A DNA stretch of 64,000 nt, from assembly GCA_963708805.1 (NCBI GenBank), contig CAVPUA010000003.1, positions 1,364,001 through 1,428,000 of the forward strand, read 5' to 3'. Both the position numbers and the translations under genes were made by a program. Under the pieces are notes generated by a model. That model had not been told where the DNA came from and searched no databases. It worked only from the letters and a program-made list of their open reading frames with translations. Source of the DNA: CAVPUA01 sp963708805 (GTDB lineage Bacteria > Actinomycetota > Actinomycetes > Mycobacteriales > Jatrophihabitantaceae). Shown here in pieces: positions 7,896 through 17,381 of this stretch; position 1 is the first letter of the stretch; each line of letters starts with the position of its first letter.

Positions 7896-8654
7896 CAGGA
7901 GGCCGTCCTCTCGCGTGTGGTCCGCTTCTCGATCAGCTTCTGACCGGCGCCGACGTGGACGACTCGCTGCACGAACACGCCCGGGGTGTGCACCCGGGCC
8001 GGATCGAGCTCGCCCGGCTCGACCAGCTGCTCGACCTCGGCGATCGTCACCTCGCCGGCCATTGCGCACAGCGGGTTGAAGTTCTGGGCCGACTGGTCGT
8101 AGACCAGGTTGCCGTGCCGGTCACCGATCGTCGCGCGGACGAGGGCGAAGTCGGTACGGATGCCGTACTCCAGAACGCATTCCTGATTGCCGAAGCGGCG
8201 CACCTCCTTCTCCGGCGATGCCACCGCCACGCTGCCGTCCGCGGCGTACCGCCACGGCAAACCGCCGTCCGCGACCGCCGTGCCCACGCCGGTCGGCGTG
8301 AAGAACGCCGCGATCCCGGTACCGCCTGCGCGCAGCCGCTCGGCCAGGGTGCCCTGCGGGCACAGCTCGAGTTCGATCTCACCGCCGAGGTACTGCCGGG
8401 CGAACTCACGGTTCTCGCCGACGTAGGACCCGGTCGTTCTCCGGATCCGGCCCGCGGCGAGCAAAATGCCGAGGCCGGCGCCGTCGATGCCGCAGTTGTT
8501 CGAGACCGTCTCGAGCCGGCTGGTGCCCTGCTCGTACAGACGCCTGGATCAGCGCGGACGGTATGCCGCAGACCCCGAAACCGCCGACCGCCAGCGAGGC
8601 CCCGTCGCGGATGTCGCGAATCGCCTCCGCGGTCGACACCACAGTCTTGTCCAC
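7895..8654 (-). CDS. scoA: 3-oxoacid CoA-transferase subunit A (frame broken near 8537)
   Basis: Alpha subunit partner of scoB, about 252 residues. GTG start at 8654 after GAGGGG gives VDKTVVSTAEAIRDIRDGAS, then the SCOT-A glycine loop LAVGGFGVCGIPSALIQA. After one inserted base the frame resumes LYEQGTSRLETVSNNCG and runs through GLGILLAAGRIRRTTGSYVG and ELCPQGTLAERLRAGGTGI. The family motif 'SNN-G' and 'GTLAERLRA-G-GI' are clear. Acts in ketone-body or branched-chain catabolism, consistent with a neighbouring acyl-CoA dehydrogenase. Divergent from the membrane protein at 8721. Confidence 0.85.
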
Positions 8655-8720
8655 CCGTCGGACCCCTCTCGTCGAGTGTCTGGATCGGTCAGCGAACCTG
8701 CGTCTGGGACCATACTCAGC

Positions 8721-10745
8721 GTGCCGGACGCCCCCCGCGAGACCATTGCGGGTCGGGCGTACGAGCAGTGGCTCTGTGCCCTGCCCGAACTGATCGCCTG
8801 CGCGCTGCGCCGGTTTCGCGCTGCCGTCGATGCTGTTGCTGCTCGCCGGCCACCTGGTCTGGGCGATCGCCTTTCCGCTCGGCCTGATCGGTGCCGCCGT
8901 CGCCGTCGGGCTGGCCGGGCCCTCGCGCGAGGCGGTCAGTCCGGACGTGCTGCGGTGGACGGTCATCGTCGTCGCCCTGCTCGCGGTCTGGACGATCGTC
9001 AACCTGTTCTTCAGCGCTCAGGACGTCTATGCCCACCGCGATCCGGCGACCTACAACCTGGCCGGGCGCTATCTCGTCGACCATGCCTCGCTGCGGATGA
9101 ACACGCACGCCGACATCTTCGGCTCACCGGCGGGCTTCACCGACGAGTCGGCCGGCTTCGAGGACTTTGCGGCGAACCGGCCCGGGTTGCTCGCTGCCCA
9201 GGGCAACCACCTGCTGCCGGTGCTGCTTGCCGCGGCCGGCCGGATCGCCGGCAACGCGGGAGTTCTCAACGGCAACGTCCTGTTCGGTGCGGCGGCGCTC
9301 TTCGCCTTCTTCGGGCTGGCCCGCCGGATCGTCGGACCGCGCTACGGCGCTCTGGCGACCGGCGCCCTGGCCGTCTCGTTGCCGATGCTCTACGTCAGCC
9401 GCGACACGTTCAGTGAGTCGCTGCGCGCTGCTGTTCCTCATGGGATCGCTGATCCTGCTGCACCGCGCGGTCACGAGCGAGCGGGCGGCCGACTACGCCT
9501 TGTGTGGCTTCGTCGGCGGTACGTCGGCGATGGTGCGCATCGACTCGTACGCGAGTCTGCTCGCGCTCGATGGTGGCGGCGGCCGTGATCCTGGCCCACG
9601 CGCCGATCGGCCGTCGACGCGCCGCGACCGCCCGGGTGGGCCTGCTGGCCGTCGTAGGACTGGTGCCGACCGTCATCGGCTGGGTCGACGTGAGCCGACT
9701 CTCGCCCGCCTACTACGCCGATCAGCGGCACGCGATCGTCCAGCTCGCGGAGGCGGCGTTCGCACTGGCCGTGCTCGGTGCGGTCGGCGTCTGGCTCGTC
9801 TGGCGCCGTGGCCTGGGGCCGTGGCTCGGGCGGCACCGTCCTCGCTTGGCGACCGTCACGTCCGGGCTGATCGTCGCGGCCTTCGTCTTCTTCGCCAGCC
9901 GGCCGCTGTGGTACGTCGGGCACGGGCCGTCGACGTTGTACCTGCTGCAGGTGCAGAAGGACTCGCATCAACCGCTCGACGCGACCCGCAGCTATGACGA
10001 GTTCACGCTCGTGTGGCAGGCGATCTATTTCGGCGCCCCGACGATCGTGCTGGCGGCGGCCGGGTACGTGGTGCTGGTCCGGCGGTTGCTGCTGCAGCGC
10101 GACTGGCCGCTGATCGGGGCGCTCACCATGGGCCTGGCCATGTCGGCGCTCTATCTGTACTCGTCACAGATCACGCCCGACCAGATCTGGGCCAGTCGCC
10201 GCTATGTGCCGGTGGTGATGCCGATGCTGCTCGTGGCCGCGGCCGCCGCCGTTCGCCTGATCGCTGTGCGCTGGCGACGAATCGGCCTGCTGGCGGCGTT
10301 CGTGCTGATCGCGTATCCCGCCGCGGTCACCGTCCCGGCCTTCACCATCCGCGAGGGCTACCCGCACCTGCGTCAACTCGATGCGATGTGCGCCGCGTTG
10401 CCCGCCGACGCAGCGGTGGTGACGGTCGACTACAACTCCTCGTGGAGCTACCAGATGGCCGTGCGGGCGTACTGCGACGTGCCGGTCATCTCCGTGCAGG
10501 ACGCGTCGGTGAGCGCTCTGGCCGGCATGCGGACCGCGGCCCAGGAGCACGGGCGCGTGCTCTACGCGCTGAGCACCGACTCGACGAAACTGAGCTTCGA
10601 CGGGCCGGTGTCGAAGGTGTCGACCATCAGGGCCCAGATGTGGCCCAGCACATTGCAGACCAGCCCCAGGAAGCCGGCACACGAGACGGTGACGGTCTTC
10701 CTGGGGCTGGTGCGAAGCGATGGGTCGGTTACGGCTGTCGGCTAG
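8721..10745 (+). CDS. Multi-pass membrane protein, putative polyprenyl-sugar-dependent glycosyltransferase (frame broken)
   Basis: About 674 residues with some eleven to twelve predicted membrane helices, for example MLLLLAGHLVWAIAFPLGLI and FAFFGLARRIVG near the N-terminus and GALTMGLAMSALYLYSS near the C-terminus. An acidic motif in the first loop (AHRDPATYNLAGRYLVDH) and a periplasmic C-terminal part (VDYNSSWSYQMAVRAYCDV) recall ArnT/PMT-like GT-C transferases, but no family is certain. Inserted or lost bases near 8812, 9428 and 9570 break the frame. The GTG at 8721 is chosen because a CATACT -10-like hexamer lies just upstream and the region is divergent from scoA. It ends convergently, overlapping the next gene's stop by two bases. 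Confidence 0.65.
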
Positions 10746-11092
10746 TACGGCTGTTGACCGCTGGCCTGCTGCTGAGGCTGGTGGGGGACAGGCACCAGGT
10801 TCGGCGGGTTGCGGTACGGGTCGAACTCGGCGAGCAGCCGTTCCAGGCGGGCCTGGTCGAGGCGGCTGATGACCGACGTGTCGTCCTGCTGGTCGCGGAT
10901 GCACTTGGCCAGCGTGAACGCAGAGGTGACCAGGTAGAGCGCGCCGAGGGCGAGGAACGCCCGGATCCACGGCTCGACCGGCAGATACGCAATAGCGATG
11001 ATCATGGCCGTGAGCGCAACCGCGAACGACAGAGCGGCCTGCGCGTAGAACGCGGTGGTGTTCTTCTTGGTGGAGTTCGTTGTCGATGTCAT
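10742..11092 (-). CDS. YiaA/YiaB two-helix membrane protein
   Basis: 116 residues matching the YiaA/YiaB two-helix family: AFYAQAALSFAVALTAMIIA, then IAYLPVEPWIRAFLALGAL and YLVTSAFTLAKCIRDQQD, with the characteristic LAK-x-I-RD-x-QD end. The Gln/Pro-rich tail is dispensable. Start MTSTTNSTKKNTTAF at 11092. Two membrane helices, function unknown. It converges on the preceding membrane protein. Confidence 0.8.
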   Translation of the reverse strand: MTSTTNSTKKNTTAFYAQAALSFAVALTAMIIAIAYLPVEPWIRAFLALGALYLVTSAFTLAKCIRDQQDDTSVISRLDQARLERLLAEFDPYRNPPNLVPVPHQPQQQASGQQPY

Positions 11093-11165
11093 GGGGAAAG
11101 CCTCGCGGCTGGCGGGCGTCACGACCATGGAGCGAATTACTCAGCGCGGTTCCTCGGTGGGCAGT

Positions 11166-11792
11166 TCAGAGCCCGCGTTCGATCGCCCAGCGGGTGAGCT
11201 CGACCCGATTGTGCAACTGCAGCTTGCGCAGGGTGTTCTGCACGTGGTTCTGCACCGTCCGCGTCGAGAGGACGAGCCGGGCCGCGATCTGCTTGGCCGT
11301 CAAGCCTTTGGCCACGAGGCGAAGGATCTCGGTCTCACGCTCGGTCAGCTCGGGCGCCGCGGGCTCGCCGGTCGAGATGCGCCGGTACTCACCGAGCACG
11401 AGCGCGGCCAGGCCGGGGGAGAACACGGCTTCGCCGGCGGCCGTGCGGGTCACCGCGTCGATGAGCTCGCCGCGCGCGGCGGATTTGACGATGTAGCCCC
11501 GCGCGCCGGCCTTGACCGCCTCGAGCACATCGGCGTCCTCGCCCGATGCGGAGAACATCAAGACGCGAATCGACGGGTCGGCCTCGACGAGAGCGCCAGT
11601 GGTGACGGCGCCCGAGATCCCCGGCAGTTGAAGATCCATCAGCACGACCTCGGGACGGGTCGCCGGCGCAATCCGCAGGGCGGCCTCGCCGTCGCCGACA
11701 GCGGCCACGACGTCGAAGCCCTCGCCGGCGAGATCCCGTTCGACGGCATCGCGCCAGATCGGGTGATCATCGACGATCATGAGACGGGTCAT
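11166..11792 (-). CDS. NarL/LuxR-family response regulator
   Basis: 208 residues. Receiver domain with MIVDDHPIW, phospho-acceptor Asp53 in VVLMDLQLPGISG, and the switch Lys in RGYIVKSAA. The C-terminal LuxR HTH is ELTERETEILRLVAKGLTAK then STRTVQNHVQNTLRKL. Its start overlaps the upstream kinase stop (ATGA), so the two are co-translated. Partner is the kinase at 11789-12895. Confidence 0.92.
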   Translation of the reverse strand: MTRLMIVDDHPIWRDAVERDLAGEGFDVVAAVGDGEAALRIAPATRPEVVLMDLQLPGISGAVTTGALVEADPSIRVLMFSASGEDADVLEAVKAGARGYIVKSAARGELIDAVTRTAAGEAVFSPGLAALVLGEYRRISTGEPAAPELTERETEILRLVAKGLTAKQIAARLVLSTRTVQNHVQNTLRKLQLHNRVELTRWAIERGL

Positions 11793-12895
11793 CGCGGCAC
11801 GGTGATCTCGACCTCCGTGCCCTCGCCGGGAGCCGAGACGATCACCGCGCGCCCCCCGAGCGCCTCGGCTCGGCCCCGGACCGACGAGCTGACGCCGAGT
11901 CGCCCCTGCCGAGCCGCCTCGACGAGCCGCCCCGAGGCGACTCCGACGCCGTCGTCGCGAACCGTGACCACGACCTCGGACCCGAGGTCTTCGAGCAGCA
12001 CCCAGGCGTGCGCGGACGCTCCGGCGTGCCGTTCGACGTTGTCCAGTGCCGCGGCCACGGCGCGGAGAAGTTCGTCGGCGCGGTCGCGGCGCATGCCGAG
12101 CGACTGGGCCGGCACCGAGACCGTCACGTCCGCCGTCCGCAAGGCCAGCAGGCGCGCGGCGAGATCGACCTGCCCGTCGTCGGTTCCCGACTCGTGAGCC
12201 GTACTGGTGATCAACGCGCGCAGGGCCTCTTCCTGCTCACCGGCGAGCCGTCCGAGTTCCGCCGCCGGTCCGCCGAGTTCGGTGCCGCGCCGCTGCACCA
12301 TCGCCAGCACCTGCAGCACCCCGTCGTGAATGGTGCGGGCCAGCCGGTCACGTTCCTCACTCACCGCGCGTTGCGCGCTGGCCCGTTCGAGATCCTTCTC
12401 GGCACGCGCCAGCAGTTCACTCACGTAGCCCGTGCTGGTGCCGGCCAGCGCGAGCAGCACCGCGTTGGTGATCGTGTTCGCATCCCATCCGCCGCGCACG
12501 AAGATCGATACCGCCGCTTGGACGATGCCGGCCCCCAGGCCGGCCCGCCAGCCGAACCGGATGCCCGCGCTGAGCGCCGGGCCGGCGGCCCACACGGTCG
12601 TCAGCGTGGCCGAACCGCCGTGCCGTTGAGCGGTCGTCTCGGCCGCGATGCTGAGCAGGGTCAGCCCGGCGACGACTGCGACGTCGGCGGCGACGAAGCT
12701 CGCGTGCTCGACCCAGACCCGGGCAACGGCGTAAGCGGTGAAGGCGGTCCAGATGACGATGGCCGCGCCCACCACGAATGCCAGGCCCGGCCGCGCGTAG
12801 TCCGGATGGGTCCGCCCGATGAGCACGCACGAGAAGATCGCGGCGAACACGCGGAACACGAGCGCGGCCCGCCACTCCGACATCCGCACGCCCAT
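11789..12895 (-). CDS. MacS-type sensor histidine kinase
   Basis: 368 residues. Five or so N-terminal membrane helices (residues ~10-150) form an integral sensor, followed by a short coiled coil. The HisKA_3 phospho-acceptor His190 lies in RLARTIHDGVLQVL. The ATPase domain shows N in AAALDNVERHAGASAHAWV and G-boxes VRDDGVGVA and LGVSSSVRGRAEALGG. This matches the MacS/DUF5931 group of actinobacterial kinases paired with NarL-type regulators. The signal is unknown. Confidence 0.9.
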   Translation of the reverse strand: MGVRMSEWRAALVFRVFAAIFSCVLIGRTHPDYARPGLAFVVGAAIVIWTAFTAYAVARVWVEHASFVAADVAVVAGLTLLSIAAETTAQRHGGSATLTTVWAAGPALSAGIRFGWRAGLGAGIVQAAVSIFVRGGWDANTITNAVLLALAGTSTGYVSELLARAEKDLERASAQRAVSEERDRLARTIHDGVLQVLAMVQRRGTELGGPAAELGRLAGEQEEALRALITSTAHESGTDDGQVDLAARLLALRTADVTVSVPAQSLGMRRDRADELLRAVAAALDNVERHAGASAHAWVLLEDLGSEVVVTVRDDGVGVASGRLVEAARQGRLGVSSSVRGRAEALGGRAVIVSAPGEGTEVEITVPR

Positions 12896-12916
12896 GACGG
12901 CGATTGTGCCGTTCGA

Positions 12917-13648
12917 TCAGCGCAGGAGTGCGGTGGATCGCTCCTGCGTCGCGTGCCGTTCGAGTTTGGACGCGTCGGCGTTGGCCACGAGGACGACCGA
13001 GCCGCCGACGGCGAGCGGACTCACGAGCGAGTCGATCCAGTCGCTCGGCTGCGTCCACGGGCGCGTGACGAGTAGGCGGCCACCCGCGGCAAGGCCGATC
13101 TCGGCGGCCCGAGCCCGGCCGCTCGTGACCACCGCGGCGCGATCGAGGTCGCCGACGGCCGGATCCGACGCCGTGGCGGCGAAGCGCACGCTGGCCCAGG
13201 CGTCCGGCTGCGGGCGCACCGACACGACGTAGTCCTCGGCGTCGACGGGCGCGTCCGGCCCGAAGCCGCGGGCCGCCGCCGCCGGGTTGATCGCGAACAC
13301 GTCAGGGACGCCGCCGGCGCGGTCGAGGCCGGTGGGCGTGACGAACGCGACGGCAGCGGAGGAGGGCTCGTCAGTGACCGTCAGGCCGGCCGACCAGCAG
13401 CCGAGCAGGATCGGCACGCTGATCCAATGGGCCGGAAGCTCGACGAACGCCGAATCTCCGACGCCGAGGCCGAGGCTGTCGAGCAGCAGGAAGTGCGTCT
13501 TGGCCACCCAGTTCGCGGTGGACTTCGTCGACAACTCGGCCCACTCACCGCTGGCGTCGTCGTGGAAACTGACGAACGGCCGCGACGGTTCGGCGGCGAG
13601 CAGATCGGCGAAGAGCTGTTCGGGGGAGCTGCTGCTCAGGTCACACAT
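12917..13648 (-). CDS. TIGR03089 family protein (AMP-ligase N-terminal-like)
   Basis: 243 residues, like the N-terminal part of an adenylating enzyme but without the catalytic C-terminal domain. It begins MCDLSSSSPEQLFADLLAAE and has LPAHWISVPILLGCWSAGLT and PLAVGGSVVLVANADASKLE. It overlaps the end of the LCP gene by 13 bases. The LCP-TIGR03089 pairing is conserved in actinobacteria (Rv3267-Rv3268). The truncated fold suggests it no longer makes acyl-adenylates; its role is unknown. Confidence 0.85.
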   Translation of the reverse strand: MCDLSSSSPEQLFADLLAAEPSRPFVSFHDDASGEWAELSTKSTANWVAKTHFLLLDSLGLGVGDSAFVELPAHWISVPILLGCWSAGLTVTDEPSSAAVAFVTPTGLDRAGGVPDVFAINPAAAARGFGPDAPVDAEDYVVSVRPQPDAWASVRFAATASDPAVGDLDRAAVVTSGRARAAEIGLAAGGRLLVTRPWTQPSDWIDSLVSPLAVGGSVVLVANADASKLERHATQERSTALLR

Positions 13649-15306
13649 CCGGGCTGATTGGGCGTGTGCGCGTCGACGCCGGCGGCCGGTCCGGTCGCCG
13701 TCACGGTCGGTGCCGGCGCGGTCGCGGTCGGGGTCGGGGTGGCGCTGGTCGTCGAACCGACAGCAAGGCCGTCGCTGCCGAGCTGCAGGGTCACCCGTTG
13801 CACCGAACTGGACTGCACGAGTGCCGCGCCCGGCACCTTCGCCAGCACCGTGCGGGCCTGGGCGTCCTGGCCCGCCGGGTACTCGATGGTGGTCTGGGCG
13901 ATGCTCGAGTCGCCGGTCAGCACGCCGTCGACGTTGTAGCCGAGCTGGCGAAGTGCGGTCGCTGCCCGGGTGGCGGCGCCGTTCTCACCCGACTGGTTGA
14001 CGACGTCGAGGGAGAAGCTTCCGGCGGCCACGGTCGGTCCGGTGCTCGCACTCGCCGACGCGCCGCCGAGGCCGAGTTGCTGGTCGACGAACGCCTGGAC
14101 CTCGGACTGGTTGATCAGCAACACGGACTGGCCGCCCTCGGTGCCGTTGCCATCGGTCGGAATCGTCTTGAACGTCAAGTTACCCGACGACATCGACGCA
14201 AAGTCCGACGCGAGCGACAGCAGGTTGACGCCGTCGGTGAGCAATGACGAGCTGACCGCGTTCAGCAGCGACTTGACCTTGAACGGATTGAGCAGCGTCC
14301 CCGAGCTCAACATCATGCGGAAGACCGCGCTCAGGAAGTACTGCTGACGCTCGATGCGGTTGAGGTCGCCCTGCGGCAGCCCGTAACGCTGACGGACGAA
14401 CGCCAGGGCTTGCGTCCCGGAGATGTCGGACCACCCCGCCGGCAGGTTGATGCCCGACTTGGGTTCCTTCTGCGCCTGGCAGAGCAGCACCGGCACGCCA
14501 CCGATCGCGTTGCTGATCCGGTAGAAGCCCAGCAGGCTGATCTGCACGTAGTGGTCGATCGTGAGACCGGTCAGATTGTTCAGCGTCTGCGCGAGGAGGG
14601 CGACGCCGGCGCCCTCGGCGTCGGTCTCGTCCTTGCCGGCCTGCTTCGCGGCGTTGTAGCCGTCAGGGTAGGCCGCATTCAGTTTGGCCTTGCCGTATCC
14701 CGGGATCGAGACGTACGAGTCACGCGGGAACGAGAGCACCGTCGCCTTCGACCCGTCGGCGGGGATGTGCATCACCATCATCGTGTCGGTGTTGGCGCTG
14801 CCGCCGTCGTCGGTGGTCGCGAGGGCCTGCAACTCGGCCGGCGTGGCGCCGGTGCGGCTGTCGTTGCCGAGCAGCAGGATGTTCTGGGCCTTGCCGTCGA
14901 TGTCCTTGACCTTCGTTCCGCCGCTGGAGGACACCGGCAACGGGGCGGCGGTCGGCACCGAGGCCTGAGCCTGGCGGTAGGTCGACCAGTAGAAGTACGA
15001 ATAGACCAGAATCGTCAGCGAGAGCAGCGCGCAGATGATCTTGACGCCGACGAGCGCGCCGAACCAGACATCCGGCCCGGTGCGACGGCGGCCCGATCCG
15101 CCGCGTCCTCCGCCGCCGGGCCCTCCGGCCAGTGCGAAACCGGCTGCAGCCGGCTGGGACGCCGTTCGACGCCGAGCCTCGGCGCGGGCGGCCCGGCGTC
15201 CGCGCGGGTCGAGTTCGGGGGGTAGTGCAGCCGAATGGGCGGGATGGCCCTGGTCGTCGCCCGGATTTCCCGGCTCGCGGCCGGAGGGCGGTCGGCGGTC
15301 TGGCAC
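13636..15306 (-). CDS. LytR-CpsA-Psr (LCP) cell-wall glycopolymer ligase
   Basis: 556 residues. A basic Gly/Arg-rich cytoplasmic tail, one membrane helix at residues ~81-107 (VGVKIICALLSLTILVYSY), then the LCP catalytic domain with ILLLGNDSRTG, SANTDTMMVMHIPAD, SFPRDSYVSIPGYGKAKLNA, and AFVRQRYGLPQGDLNRIERQ containing the conserved Arg residues. A C-terminal LytR_C domain follows (FSLDVVNQSGENGAATRAA...), then a Pro/Thr tail. LCP proteins transfer undecaprenyl-linked polysaccharide or arabinogalactan to peptidoglycan outside the membrane. It is divergent from rmlB and next to the polysaccharide locus, whose product it may attach. Homologous position to Rv3267. Confidence 0.93.
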   Translation of the reverse strand: MPDRRPPSGREPGNPGDDQGHPAHSAALPPELDPRGRRAARAEARRRTASQPAAAGFALAGGPGGGGRGGSGRRRTGPDVWFGALVGVKIICALLSLTILVYSYFYWSTYRQAQASVPTAAPLPVSSSGGTKVKDIDGKAQNILLLGNDSRTGATPAELQALATTDDGGSANTDTMMVMHIPADGSKATVLSFPRDSYVSIPGYGKAKLNAAYPDGYNAAKQAGKDETDAEGAGVALLAQTLNNLTGLTIDHYVQISLLGFYRISNAIGGVPVLLCQAQKEPKSGINLPAGWSDISGTQALAFVRQRYGLPQGDLNRIERQQYFLSAVFRMMLSSGTLLNPFKVKSLLNAVSSSLLTDGVNLLSLASDFASMSSGNLTFKTIPTDGNGTEGGQSVLLINQSEVQAFVDQQLGLGGASASASTGPTVAAGSFSLDVVNQSGENGAATRAATALRQLGYNVDGVLTGDSSIAQTTIEYPAGQDAQARTVLAKVPGAALVQSSSVQRVTLQLGSDGLAVGSTTSATPTPTATAPAPTVTATGPAAGVDAHTPNQPGCVT

Positions 15307-15491
15307 GAGCCGAGGTTACCGGCGGCGGCGCCGGATACGGTGAGAACCGCCTTAGCCACGCGGCACTCTCTCAGCTCTGTGGCCTGGTACGGGGCCAATG
15401 CGGCTAGTTCCGGCGTCCGGGCTGGAATACTCGGGCCAACGTCAACGATCGACGGCTCCGCCTGGGAGTCAGTGAGGAAGGCAGTCGGCTC

Positions 15492-16487
15492 ATGCGGGTT
15501 CTCGTCACCGGAGGTGCCGGATTCATCGGCGCCAACTTCGTCAATCGAACGCTGGCCACGCGCCCGGAAGCCCAGGTCACCGTGCTGGACGCCATGACCT
15601 ACGCGGCGAACGAGGCCAGCCTGGCCGGCGTCCGGGATCGCATCGAACTGGTCGTCGGTGACATCTCGGACGCCGACATCGTCGATCGCCTGGTCGCCGA
15701 GACCGACCTGGTCGTGCACTTCGCGGCCGAGTCGCACAATGACAACTCGTTGCGAGACCCGTCCCCGTTCGTGCGGACGAACCTCGTGGGCACGTTCACC
15801 ATCCTCGAGGCCGTGCGCAAGCACGGCACGCGGCTACACCACATCTCGACCGACGAGGTGTACGGCGACCTCGAGCTGGACGATCCGGCCAAGTTCACCG
15901 CGACGACGCCCTACAACCCGTCGAGTCCGTACAGCTCGACCAAAGCCGGCTCGGACCTGCTGGTGCGCGCCTGGGTCCGGTCCTTCGGCGTGCACGCGAC
16001 GATCTCGAACTGCTCCAACAACTACGGGCCGTACCAGCACATCGAGAAGTTCATCCCGCGCCAGATCACCAACGTTCTCAGCGGGATTCGGCCCAAGCTG
16101 TACGGGGCGGGCGAGAACGTGCGGGACTGGATCCATGTGCACGATCACAACGACGCGGTCTGGGCGATCATCGACAAGGGCACGGCGGGCGAGACGTATC
16201 TGATCGGGGCTGACGGCGAGAAGAACAACAAGTCGATCATCGAGCTGGTCCTCGAGCTGATGGGTCAGCCGACGGATGCCTACGACCATGTCACCGACCG
16301 CGCCGGCCACGACCTGCGCTACGCGATCGACGCCTCGAAGCTGCGCGACGAACTCGGCTGGCGTCCGCAGTTCACCGACATCCAGGCCGGCTTGGCCCAG
16401 ACGATCGAGTGGTACAGCGAGAACGAGTCTTGGTGGCGGCCGCTGAAGGACGCCGTCGAGGCCCGCTACGCCGAGATCGGTCAGTGA
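15492..16487 (+). CDS. rmlB: dTDP-glucose 4,6-dehydratase
   Basis: 331 residues, extended short-chain dehydrogenase making dTDP-4-keto-6-deoxyglucose. NAD-binding GGAGFIGANFV at the N-terminus, the active-site pair in HISTDEVYGDLE, YxxxK in SPYSSTKAGSDLLVRAW, and ISNCSNNYGPYQHIEKFIP specific for RmlB. ATG at 15492 with GAGGAAGG upstream. It overlaps rmlD by GTGA, so the two rhamnose genes are coupled. Frame intact. Confidence 0.95.
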   Translation: MRVLVTGGAGFIGANFVNRTLATRPEAQVTVLDAMTYAANEASLAGVRDRIELVVGDISDADIVDRLVAETDLVVHFAAESHNDNSLRDPSPFVRTNLVGTFTILEAVRKHGTRLHHISTDEVYGDLELDDPAKFTATTPYNPSSPYSSTKAGSDLLVRAWVRSFGVHATISNCSNNYGPYQHIEKFIPRQITNVLSGIRPKLYGAGENVRDWIHVHDHNDAVWAIIDKGTAGETYLIGADGEKNNKSIIELVLELMGQPTDAYDHVTDRAGHDLRYAIDASKLRDELGWRPQFTDIQAGLAQTIEWYSENESWWRPLKDAVEARYAEIGQ

Positions 16488-17376
16488 GCACCGAGCCGGT
16501 GCGCTGGCTGATCACCGGAGCGAACGGCCAGTTGGGCACCGACCTGCAACGGGTGCTGGCGGACCGGCCCGAAGCGCAGGTCACGGCGCTCGGGTCGCGG
16601 GACCTCGACATCACCCAGTCCGCGGCGGTCCAGGCCGTCGTGGCCGAGGTCCGTCCCGACGTCATCGTCAACGCCGCCGCCTACACCGCGGTCGACGCCG
16701 CCGAGGAGGACGAGGACGCGGCCTATCTGGTCAACGCCGCCGGTCCGGGCATCCTCGCCGCGGCGGCCGCCCGGGCCGGTGCCCGCTTGATCCACGTCTC
16801 GACCGACTACGTCTTTGCCGGCGACGGCGAGCGACCGTACGAGGTCGACGACCCGACGGGACCGAAGGGGGCCTACGGACGCACCAAGCTCGCCGGCGAG
16901 GTCGCGGTGCGTGAGCTTCATCCGGACGACTCCTACGTCGTGCGGACGGCGTGGGTCTACGGCGCAACGGGCGCGAACTTCGTCAAGACGATGGCCCGGT
17001 TGGAACGCGACCGCGAGACGGTCAGTGTGGTCGACGACCAGCGCGGATCACCCACCTGGTCGGCCGATCTGGCCCGCGCGCTCGTCGAGCTCGCGGGTTC
17101 GGACGCCCCGGCCGGGATCTATCACTGCACCAACTCCGGCGACACCACCTGGTTCGGTTTCACCCAGGCGATTTTCAGGAGCTCGGCGCCGACCCGGCCC
17201 GAGTGCTGCCGACGACCACCGATGCCTTCCCGCGGCCGGCGCCGCGTCCGGCCTACTCGGTCATGAGCATGAGGGCCTGGACGGCGGCCGGCCTGACGCC
17301 GATGCCCGCCTGGCGAGACGCGCTGCACGCGGCGTTCGCCGTGGGCCGTGACCGCTTCGCACCGCCCGCCGGCTGA
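16484..17376 (+). CDS. rmlD: dTDP-4-dehydrorhamnose reductase (frame broken near 17176)
   Basis: Final NAD(P)H reductase of dTDP-L-rhamnose synthesis, about 297 residues. Rossmann start LITGANGQLGTDLQRVLAD, INAAAYTAVDAAEEDED-type motif (VNAAAYTAVDAAEEDEDAAY), active-site HVSTDYVFAGDGERPY and YGRTKLAGEVAV. One base is missing after CAGGCGATTTTC, so the frame changes from ...FTQAIF to QELGADPARVLPTTTDAFPR and continues to the stop at 17376. GTG start overlaps the rmlB stop. Confidence 0.9.
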
Positions 17377-17381
17377 CGCTG

